Notes under the pieces: model-generated
What the model saw: the letters and a program-made list of their open reading frames with translations, nothing else
What the model was told of the DNA's origin: nothing
The model's database searches: none
Assembly: GCA_947374705.1 (NCBI GenBank)
Contig: CANCDA010000039.1
Span: 1-14,970, forward strand
Length of the DNA stretch: 14,970 nt
From: Comamonadaceae bacterium
GTDB lineage: Bacteria; Pseudomonadota; Gammaproteobacteria; Burkholderiales; Burkholderiaceae_C
Reading direction: 5' to 3'
Position numbers and translations under genes: made by a program
Part shown: piece by piece, positions 6,428-12,267 of the stretch
Numbering within the stretch: the first letter of the stretch is position 1
How the letters are laid out: every line of letters starts with the position of its first letter

Positions 6428-8798
6428 GCGGTGACATGAAGCCCATGCCGCGCGATTCGCGCACCTCGGGCTTGACGCGGTGTTCGGCCTCCAGTTGGGC
6501 TAAATACTCCAGCGGCTCCAGCGTCGCATCCAGGATCACCGCTTGCCGCCGCACAGCGGCGAAGTCGCCCAGGCAGAGTTGCGTCAGCTCGGCCAGCCGG
6601 GTTTTTGTCTGCGGCGTGAGGGCGGCGGCGTCACCCGCCAGGGCTTCGGTGATGAACATGGCTTCGCGTTGCGCGGGTTGGAGTGGTTTGAACTGAATTT
6701 TGAAAGTGAAGCGCCGCAGGGCGGCCTGGTCGATGCTGTCGAACAAGTTGGTGGTGCAGATGAAGATGCCGTTAAAGCGCTCCATGCCTTGCAGCATTTC
6801 GTTCACCTCGGTCACTTCATAAGTGCGTTGCGCGCCGCGTCGGTCTTGTAAAAAACTGTCGGCCTCGTCCAGCAGCAGCACGGCGTTCTCGGCCGCGGCC
6901 TCGGCAAACATGGCGGCCATGTTGTGCTCGGTCTCACCGATGTACTTGCTCATCAAATCGCTGGCCTGCTTGATGATGAGGCCGCGGCCCAGGGTGCTGG
7001 CAATGTGCTCGGCCAGCGCGGTTTTGCCGCTGCCCGGTGGGCCGTAAAAACACAGGGTGCCGTGGCCACGCGCTTGCAGGGCTTGCACCATGCGTGGCAC
7101 TTCAAAACGGCTCTCCACATGCAGCAGGCTCAGGTCGTAATGGGTGACAGATTCACGCGCTGGCCCGCCGTCGGGGTGCTGGCCCAGGGCGAGGTCGGCG
7201 TTGTGCAGTTGGCGCTCGATCAGGGTTTCTTGCGTGGAACTCTGTGCGTCGTTGGAGCGACTATGTAGGTCAACCAGTCCGCTGACCTGTAGCGCTGGCC
7301 CGACCAGTCCGGCAAAGCGAACTGCCGTGCGAATCTGCGCCGGGGTCAGCCCCTTGCGTGCCGCTAGCCGGGCCACAAACGCATCGCTCACGTCCACGCC
7401 TTCCAGCGTCTTGCGCACCAGGCCTTCACGCGCGCCGGGGGGGGGGCTTTTGAGCTCCAGGTGGTAGGCAAAACGGCGACGAAAGGCGGGGTCGATCTGC
7501 TCGATGCGGTTGGTGACCCACAGCGTGGGCACGGTGTTGGATTCCAGAATTTGATTGACCCAAGCCTTGCCGCTGACACTCACGCTCGCACTGCGCGGTA
7601 TTGCGCTTTGGTCGGCGCGCGCCAGCCACTGAGCCGCCTCGCTGGAGATGGGCGGGAACACGTCTTCTACCTCGTCAAACAACAGCGCAGAGTGGGCGCT
7701 GCCCTTGAGGAAGACCTGCGCAATTTGCAGCGAGCGGTAGCGGTCGCGTCCGCTCAAAGCGTTGCCGTCCCGGTCGGCGTACTCCACCTCGTACAGCGCC
7801 AGCCCCGCGCTTTGGGCCACCACCTTGGCCAGCTCGGTCTTGCCCGTGCCCGGTGGGCCGTAGAGCAGCACATTGACCCCCGCCTCGCCACGCGCCACGG
7901 CGTTGCGCAGCAGGGCGCACAGCATGTCCACGTCTTGTGACACGAAGCTGAAGTCGCCCACGTTCAAGGCGCTCTTGGTGGAGGGCCGGGTGAAGACGGC
8001 CATCAACTCGGCCTGGTCGCGGTACTGGCGCATCAGCACCGGGGGCAGCTTGTCGCTGACCTTCATCAGGTCGGCCATGTCGGTGATGTTGTGCTCAGAG
8101 ATCAGGTTCTCCACCAAGCCGATGCGCTCCAGCCGCGAGCCCGCGCGCAGGGCTTCACCCACCTCGACCGCGTTGACGCCGGCCAGTTCGGCAATCACCG
8201 CGTAGGCTTCGGGCGCGCTATTGACCTTGAACTCCACCAGCAGGCTGCGCAGCTCGCGCTGGTAGCGCGCCAGCGTGCCGTAGAGCAGCAGCGCGCGCTC
8301 GGCTTGGTTGAGCTGGAGCAGACTGGCCAGGGCGTCGATGTTTTTCTCCACCAGGGTGGATTGTTTTTTCAGTACATGGCTGAGCCAATCTTTGGTGGCC
8401 ACGAGCACGCTCATCAGGTCTTTGGGCTGGGCCTTGGCGTATTCGTCCAGGTAAAAGAACAGCGTGCCCTCTTCAAACGGGCCACGCCAGTCGCCAAAGC
8501 GGGCCAGAAATTCAACAGGATTCAAGCCCTCGTGGCCGCCCCAGGCTTCATTGGTGGCGCAGCGCCAGCGGAGGAATTCGCGCAGCCGCTGCAACACCGG
8601 CAGGGGCCAGACCAGGTGACGGCCCGCCAACGAGGTGACACCGTTGAGGTCACGCCGCGCGTTGAAGCCCGCACCCATGCGAGCGGCCAGGGTCAGGACG
8701 AATTGTGAGCACATCAAGTCCAGCACAGGCGCGTCTTTGAGCCCTGGGGAAACCAGGAGCTGTCCACTCGCCTTGTCTGCCAACAAACGCTTGACCAT
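6420..8798 (-). CDS. Large protein with two AAA+ ATPase domains, function unknown
   Basis: This is a 792-residue soluble protein. Residues 1-280 form a helical N-terminal region I do not recognise. AAA+ domain 1 has Walker A GPPGTGKT (314-321), Walker B ALLFDE (371-376), sensor-1 N430 (LWVTN) and DPAFRRRF (437-444) with candidate arginine fingers. A linker of about 100 residues leads to AAA+ domain 2: Walker A GPPGSGKT (586-593), pore-loop-like SKYIGETE (617-624), Walker B VLLLDEADSF (640-649), sensor-1 CTTN (681-684) and ALRRF (693-697). Both sites look catalytically complete. The second resembles CDC48/FtsH-type (COG0464) modules; no protease, nuclease or membrane segment is visible, so a remodelling or unfolding ATPase is the likely class. 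The start is well supported by GGAGG six bases upstream of the ATG. A C10 tract encodes S-P-P-P-G at residues 451-455. Confidence 0.9.
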   Translation of the reverse strand: MVKRLLADKASGQLLVSPGLKDAPVLDLMCSQFVLTLAARMGAGFNARRDLNGVTSLAGRHLVWPLPVLQRLREFLRWRCATNEAWGGHEGLNPVEFLARFGDWRGPFEEGTLFFYLDEYAKAQPKDLMSVLVATKDWLSHVLKKQSTLVEKNIDALASLLQLNQAERALLLYGTLARYQRELRSLLVEFKVNSAPEAYAVIAELAGVNAVEVGEALRAGSRLERIGLVENLISEHNITDMADLMKVSDKLPPVLMRQYRDQAELMAVFTRPSTKSALNVGDFSFVSQDVDMLCALLRNAVARGEAGVNVLLYGPPGTGKTELAKVVAQSAGLALYEVEYADRDGNALSGRDRYRSLQIAQVFLKGSAHSALLFDEVEDVFPPISSEAAQWLARADQSAIPRSASVSVSGKAWVNQILESNTVPTLWVTNRIEQIDPAFRRRFAYHLELKSPPPGAREGLVRKTLEGVDVSDAFVARLAARKGLTPAQIRTAVRFAGLVGPALQVSGLVDLHSRSNDAQSSTQETLIERQLHNADLALGQHPDGGPARESVTHYDLSLLHVESRFEVPRMVQALQARGHGTLCFYGPPGSGKTALAEHIASTLGRGLIIKQASDLMSKYIGETEHNMAAMFAEAAAENAVLLLDEADSFLQDRRGAQRTYEVTEVNEMLQGMERFNGIFICTTNLFDSIDQAALRRFTFKIQFKPLQPAQREAMFITEALAGDAAALTPQTKTRLAELTQLCLGDFAAVRRQAVILDATLEPLEYLAQLEAEHRVKPEVRESRGMGFMSPPG

Positions 8799-8804
8799 CC
8801 ACGC

Positions 8805-8809
8805 CCTCC
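8805..8809 (-). promoter_or_regulatory. Strong Shine-Dalgarno for the AAA+ gene
   Basis: GGAGG on the minus strand lies six bases before the ATG at 8798. It fixes this start and is one of the strongest ribosome binding sites in the window, where most genes have weak or no Shine-Dalgarno. Confidence 0.75.
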
Positions 8810-8879
8810 ATCAGGTTGCATGACGAGGTCACCATAGCGCAGTCTGGGGAAAATGTAAAATCCGGGCCTGTTTACTTGT

Positions 8880-8897
8880 TTCCCGCGCAGGCGGGAA
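8880..8897. repeat. dRS3-like palindrome (TTCCC-N8-GGGAA)
   Basis: TTCCC, eight bases (GCGCAGGC), then GGGAA form an inverted repeat with an extended stem (CCCGC/GCGGG). This matches the widespread beta-proteobacterial short repeat with pattern ATTCCC-N8-GGGAAT, known as dRS3 in Neisseria and also common in Burkholderiales. It lies in the 125-base divergent gap between the AAA+ gene and the small membrane protein, 27 bases before the latter's start. In RNA it could form a hairpin in the leader of that gene. The rest of the gap shows only a TAAAAT hexamer (8856-8861) without a good -35. Confidence 0.55.
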
Positions 8898-8923
8898 TCC
8901 AGCCCTCTCCTTAGGAAACCGCC

Positions 8924-9064
8924 ATGTCAAGCCACGATCACTCCGCCAAGCCCCAGTCTGATGACCCGATGGAAAACATCGTTCACGCTATTCCCTACGT
9001 GATCCCCGCTGCCGGTGCGTTGTTGATTTTTCTGCTGGCCTTCATCGCCGTGTTCATGGCCTAA
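8924..9064 (+). CDS. 46-residue single-helix membrane protein, function unknown
   Basis: ATG 8924 to TAA 9062-9064 encodes 46 residues. The first ~23 are hydrophilic and histidine/acid rich (MSSHDHSAKPQSDDPMENIV), and about 24-45 form one hydrophobic helix (IPYVIPAAGALLIFLLAFIA) ending at the stop. AGGA (8913-8916) lies seven bases before the ATG, a good Shine-Dalgarno. The ribosome binding site, the clean topology and the fit into an otherwise empty gap make this a likely real gene. The charge pattern suggests N-in or a small regulatory subunit, but I do not recognise the family. It diverges from the AAA+ gene and its last 11 bases overlap the convergent modC end. Small subunits of respiratory or transport complexes look similar; there is no neighbour to support that here. 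Confidence 0.72.
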   Translation: MSSHDHSAKPQSDDPMENIVHAIPYVIPAAGALLIFLLAFIAVFMA

Positions 9065-10247
9065 AGGCCAGTGCCGTTAGCGCTTCATCGCGCTGCGGCA
9101 TGATGTGAACCCCCTGCGCTGGCAGGTTCACCAGCACGGTCGAGCCCAGCCCTGCTTTGAGCGAGCGCAGATGCGCGCTGGACAGGTTCAGCGTCACGCG
9201 CTGACCGGACAGGGCCTGTGGCACTAACGTGCACAGGCTGGTTTCCCCCAGCGACAACACGTCCACGAGTTCACAGGCGATCCGGTTCACGGGCTCATCA
9301 TTCAGCGCATCGTTCAGGGCATCAGCCCGAACCACATCCACTTGCTCGCCCGCCAGCACCCAGCTTACCGATGCGCCGTCCTTGAGTCGGTTTTTGTCCC
9401 GCACCTGCAAGTCGAGTGACGTGCTTGACTTGTCATCGACCCAGCGCAGCAAGCCCCAGCCTGGCTGTTGTTTGAAAAATCGCCCCTTGAAGTGGTTTTG
9501 AATCCCCACCAAGTCGGCCACCCGGGCGTTGCGCGGGCTGGCAAATACCTGGGCCGGCGGGCCACTTTGCAAGGTTTGGCCCGCGTCCAAAATCACCACC
9601 CGATCGGCCAGGCGGCGGGCCTCTGACAGGTCGTGCGTGACCAGCACCATGGGCGTGGACACGTCTTTGCGCAAGGCCGCCAGCTCGCGGTACAGGGTTT
9701 GTCGCGTGGGTTCGTCCACGGCAGAGAAGGGCTCGTCCAGCAGCAGCACACCCGCACGGGGTGAGGCATCGCCGTCCAGCGGCGTGACGCGCATCAAGGC
9801 CCGTGCCAAGGCCACCCGCTGCTGCTGCCCGCCCGAGAGCTGGGCCGGGCGGCGCAGCTCTAGCCCAGCCAAGCCCAAACGCTCGAACAAGGCCGCAATT
9901 TTTACAGGGTTTAGGCCACTAGCCCTTTGTGAATTAGCGCCAGAAGCTACGTTTTCCATAGCGGTTAAATGTGGAAATAGCGCGTAGCTTTGAAACACCA
10001 AGCCCACGCGTCGTTGTTGTGGCGTCCAGCGGATGCCCTGGGCCGAGTCAAACCAAAGCTCGGAGCCCGCTTGCACCGAGCCTGTCAGGCTAGGTGCGCG
10101 CAGCAGCCCAGCCACCGCCCGCAGCAGCGAGGTTTTGCCGCTGCCAGAGGGGCCAAGCAGGGCCACCAACTCGCCCGCCTCGCAGTCGAACTCGGCGTTC
10201 AGGCGCATCGGCGACGCGTTGTGCAATCGAACCTGGAGCTTGGCCAT
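9054..10247 (-). CDS. modC: Molybdate-type ABC transporter ATP-binding protein ModC
   Basis: This 397-residue ATPase energises molybdate import with ModB. It has Walker A GPSGSGKT (32-39), Q-loop Q86, signature LSGGQ (137-141), Walker B VLLLDEP (167-173) and switch H205 (LVTHD). A C-terminal half of about 150 residues fits the TOBE/Mop-type regulatory domain that senses oxyanion in ModC (for example IACELVDVLSLGETSLCTLV). It starts 15 bases after the modB stop. Residues ~95-117 are encoded by a segment resembling a palindromic repeat (see the separate entry), replacing the usual ENV-region sequence without breaking the frame. A small ALND-ALND duplication lies near 9290-9325. Sulfate, tungstate or iron specificity is possible from the ATPase alone; the ModB partner and the C-terminal domain favour molybdate or tungstate. 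Confidence 0.88.
   Translation of the reverse strand: MAKLQVRLHNASPMRLNAEFDCEAGELVALLGPSGSGKTSLLRAVAGLLRAPSLTGSVQAGSELWFDSAQGIRWTPQQRRVGLVFQSYALFPHLTAMENVASGANSQRASGLNPVKIAALFERLGLAGLELRRPAQLSGGQQQRVALARALMRVTPLDGDASPRAGVLLLDEPFSAVDEPTRQTLYRELAALRKDVSTPMVLVTHDLSEARRLADRVVILDAGQTLQSGPPAQVFASPRNARVADLVGIQNHFKGRFFKQQPGWGLLRWVDDKSSTSLDLQVRDKNRLKDGASVSWVLAGEQVDVVRADALNDALNDEPVNRIACELVDVLSLGETSLCTLVPQALSGQRVTLNLSSAHLRSLKAGLGSTVLVNLPAQGVHIMPQRDEALTALAFRP
9057..9070. terminator. Perfect palindrome across two convergent stop codons
   Basis: TGGCCT-AA-AGGCCA begins two bases beyond the modC stop triplet (9054-9056) and includes the stop of the small membrane protein (9062-9064). The two convergent genes share it. 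A second longer hairpin (9072-9100: TGCCG and AGCGC arms pairing with GCGCT and CGGCA) lies just inside modC and could act on the plus transcript. Neither has a T-run, so a terminator role is only suggested by position. Confidence 0.3.
9901..9963. repeat. Palindromic-repeat-like segment embedded in modC
   Basis: This relatively AT-rich stretch holds nested inverted motifs: TAGC (9935-9938) with GCTA (9946-9949), and GCTA (9946-9949) with TAGC (9959-9962). Its core, GGCC-ACTAGC-then-TAGCGC-then-AGAAGCTAC, looks like an intergenic palindromic repeat I recall as abundant in Comamonadaceae genomes (pattern GGCCTCTAGCGCTT...AGCGCTAGCAGCTA). It lies wholly within the modC frame and encodes about residues 95-117. 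Only one copy is in the window, so the assignment rests on memory of the repeat and on the composition shift. Confidence 0.5.
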
Positions 10248-10262
10248 GCGCTGTGACTGCTC

Positions 10263-10943
10263 TTAACGCTCTTGCAAGCTGCGGGACGCAGCCTGTCGTC
10301 GATCGGCCGCAAACACCAGCGCCAGCGCGCCGACCGACAAACCCACCAGCGCCAGCGCCATGCTGTGGGCGCTGGCCATATCAAAGGCCTGCACCCGGTC
10401 GTAAATCGCCACGCTCAGGGTGCGGGTCTCGCCCGCAATGTTGCCGCCCACCATCAGCACCACGCCGAACTCGCCCAGCGTGTGCGCGACAGTCAGCGCC
10501 ACGCCCGCCAGCAGACCGGGCCAGGCCAGTGGCAGCTCGATCTTCCAAAAGGTTTGCGCCGTGCTCAGGCCCGACACCCAAGCCGCCTCGCGCAGGCTGT
10601 GGGGCAGGGCGGCAAAAGCGCGCTGAATGGGCTGCACCATGAAGGGCAGGTTGACCAGCACGCTGGCCAGCAGCAGGCCTTCAAAGCTGAAGACCAGGCG
10701 CAGATCCAGGTGCGCGGCCAGCCAGCCACCGACGGGCGAGCCTTGCCCCAAGCCGAGCAAGAGGTAAAACCCGATCACGGTGGGCGGCAAGAGCAGGGGC
10801 AGCAGCAGCAGTGCCTCCAGCACCGGCTTGCCGCGCCAATCGGTCAGCGCCAACCAGCGTGCCAGGGCCAGACCGAGCGGCAACAGCACCGCCGCCGTCA
10901 AGGCAGCGAGCCAAAGGGAAACGCGAGCAGCTTGCCAATCCAT
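10263..10943 (-). CDS. modB: Molybdate ABC transporter permease ModB
   Basis: This 226-residue inner-membrane permease has about five to six hydrophobic helices (for example VSLWLAALTAAVLLPLGLALA near the start and MALALVGLSVGALALVFAA near the end). The family-typical LLPLLLPPTVIGFYLLL segment and the cytoplasmic EAA loop (SLREAAWVSGLSTAQTFWKIELPLAWPG), which docks to ModC, are both present. LGEFGVVLMVGGNI is characteristic of molybdate permeases. Length matches E. coli ModB (229). The ATG has no Shine-Dalgarno but lies six bases after a GATAAT hexamer. The gene directly precedes modC. No modA (periplasmic binding protein) lies upstream; a 28-codon remnant and a diguanylate cyclase gene occupy that place. 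Confidence 0.92.
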   Translation of the reverse strand: MDWQAARVSLWLAALTAAVLLPLGLALARWLALTDWRGKPVLEALLLLPLLLPPTVIGFYLLLGLGQGSPVGGWLAAHLDLRLVFSFEGLLLASVLVNLPFMVQPIQRAFAALPHSLREAAWVSGLSTAQTFWKIELPLAWPGLLAGVALTVAHTLGEFGVVLMVGGNIAGETRTLSVAIYDRVQAFDMASAHSMALALVGLSVGALALVFAADRRQAASRSLQER

Positions 10944-10949
10944 GGGGCG

Positions 10950-10955
10950 ATTATC
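10950..10955 (-). promoter_or_regulatory. Possible -10 hexamer for modBC (GATAAT)
   Basis: GATAAT on the minus strand matches 5 of 6 consensus positions and ends six bases before the modB ATG. No convincing -35 is visible 16-18 bases upstream. If real, the modBC message would be nearly leaderless and could be made independently of the upstream dacB-cyclase genes. Confidence 0.35.
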
Positions 10956-10979
10956 AACGCGCGCTTGACAGGCTTTGAC

Positions 10980-11066
10980 TTAGCGGTAGCGCAGCTTCAT
11001 CACCAAAATCCCCGCCGACAGCGTGAGGGTGGCCGCCAAGTAGCCGATGAGTTCGGTCAGAGGCAT
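10980..11066 (-). pseudogene. 28-codon frame resembling an internally deleted SemiSWEET sugar transporter
   Basis: ATG 11066 overlaps the stop of the diguanylate cyclase gene by one base (TGATG), and the frame ends at TAA 10980-10982. The first 15 residues (MPLTELIGYLAATLT) match the usual first-helix start of SemiSWEET/PQ-loop proteins (LIGYLAATLTT-SFVPQ). The last 13 (LSAGILVMKLRYR) look like the family's C-terminal end (ILVMKLRYR-type). The middle ~55-60 residues, including the PQ motif and helix 2, are absent, while the frame is kept. I read this as an in-frame deletion remnant. The alternative is a real 28-residue one-helix protein translated by coupling to the cyclase. Family assignment is from memory of short motifs, hence moderate confidence. 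Confidence 0.45.
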
Positions 11067-12259
11067 CAAAGCAGGCCCGGCACGGTGGCGCTCCAGGCGG
11101 GGGTTGAGCGCACGGTTTTGCTGAAGGCGATGACGCAGTTGCGGCCCTGCGACTTGGCGCGGTACAGGGCACGGTCGGCGTTGCCAATCAGGTCCTCTGG
11201 CGTCAAGCCGTTCATTGGGTAGTCAGCCATGCCAATGGACAGGGTGGCCTGTAGGCGCTGGCCATTCACTTCAGTCACCGTGTCGGCAAAGGCTTGACGC
11301 CACTGCTCGGCCCGCGCCAGTGCAACCGCTGGGGTCATATGGGGCAGCAAGAGCAAAAATTCTTCGCCACCAAAACGGCACGCAATATCGTCGGCACGAG
11401 CCTGATCGTGCAGCAGGCGGGCGAGGCTTTTAATGACTTCATCACCCGCTTGGTGGCCGTGTTGGTCGTTGATGTTCTTGAAGTGATCCAGGTCAATCAG
11501 CATCAGCCACAGGCGGTGGCCTTCGCGCTTGCAACGGGCCATCTCACGCGCCAGGGTGCTGTCCAGGTAGCGCCGGTTGTACAGGCCGGTGAGGGGGTCG
11601 CGGTTGGCTTGTTCTTTGAGCTGTATTTGGAGGTGTTGGTTTTCAAGCAGCTGGGCTTGCAAGTCGGCATTGGCGTGGTGCAGGGCTTGCTCGCTGTGGC
11701 GCAGCTCGCGCCGGGTGTCGCGCAGGTTGATGCTGCGCTGGTAGGCCGCGCTGGTGACAACCAGCAAATAAACCATAAACCCCACAACGCACAGCCCGGT
11801 GGTCAGCGTGTTGGTGTCGGGTGTGAATTTCAAATGGCCTAGAGCTACCCAAGCCAGCACGCCTGCGCCAAAGAACAGCGAGGCTTGTAGCGCGCCCAAC
11901 AGGTTGCGGTAAAACGCGACGTTCATCAAGGTCGCGCCGAAGAGGGTGAAGGTGATCCACACCGGCAAACCCGAGACAGCGCACCACAGGCCCAAGAAGA
12001 AGGCGTCAACCAAGAGGTTTTTGAGCTCGGCGTCCAAAGGGCGTGGCGCACGCCGCGCACGCCAAAACAGCAGATGCGGATAGACAAAAAACTGGAGCAG
12101 CAGCAGCCCCCACAGCAGCCGCCCCGCGCCATTACTCCACCAGTGCGCGGCAAAGATGGCAAACGCCATGACGAACGATGCCGTGCGCACCCGGTAGTTG
12201 GCCAGGACGAAAGGGTTGATCGGCTCGCCGGGGCGTTTTAAGGACGAGGGGCTCAACAT
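11066..12259 (-). CDS. Membrane-bound diguanylate cyclase (MASE2-GGDEF)
   Basis: This 397-residue enzyme should make cyclic di-GMP from two GTP. Residues about 20-175 hold several hydrophobic helices consistent with a MASE2 sensor (WGLLLLQFFVYPHLLFWRAR, LPVWITFTLFGATLMNVAFYR). A coiled-coil-like stretch follows at 176-218 (RRELRHSEQALHHANADLQA), then the GGDEF domain from RDPLTGLYNRRYLD (220-233). The signature is G297-G-E-E-F301, an active variant, and metal-binding D256 (LIDLDHFK) is present. R288-A-D-D291 lies five residues before GGEEF, the inhibitory c-di-GMP binding I-site, so product feedback is expected. It starts eight bases after the dacB stop and is probably cotranscribed. The start codon sits inside a perfect 14-base palindrome and has no strong Shine-Dalgarno. 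Confidence 0.93.
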   Translation of the reverse strand: MLSPSSLKRPGEPINPFVLANYRVRTASFVMAFAIFAAHWWSNGAGRLLWGLLLLQFFVYPHLLFWRARRAPRPLDAELKNLLVDAFFLGLWCAVSGLPVWITFTLFGATLMNVAFYRNLLGALQASLFFGAGVLAWVALGHLKFTPDTNTLTTGLCVVGFMVYLLVVTSAAYQRSINLRDTRRELRHSEQALHHANADLQAQLLENQHLQIQLKEQANRDPLTGLYNRRYLDSTLAREMARCKREGHRLWLMLIDLDHFKNINDQHGHQAGDEVIKSLARLLHDQARADDIACRFGGEEFLLLLPHMTPAVALARAEQWRQAFADTVTEVNGQRLQATLSIGMADYPMNGLTPEDLIGNADRALYRAKSQGRNCVIAFSKTVRSTPAWSATVPGLL

Positions 12260-12265
12260 GTTGAG
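12252..12265. promoter_or_regulatory. Perfect 14-base palindrome over the cyclase start codon
   Basis: CTCAACATGTTGAG is a perfect inverted repeat containing the cyclase ATG (12259-12257) and lying just beyond the dacB stop. As DNA it could be an operator; as RNA it would fold the start codon into a short stem. Position is the only support for a role. Confidence 0.3.
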
Positions 12266-12267
12266 GT

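Noticed and set aside
10272..11222. 316-codon open frame on the plus strand opposite modB and the cyclase end
   Set aside because: It is antisense to ModB with its intact EAA loop, has Gln/Arg/His-rich low-complexity translation, and no ribosome binding site.
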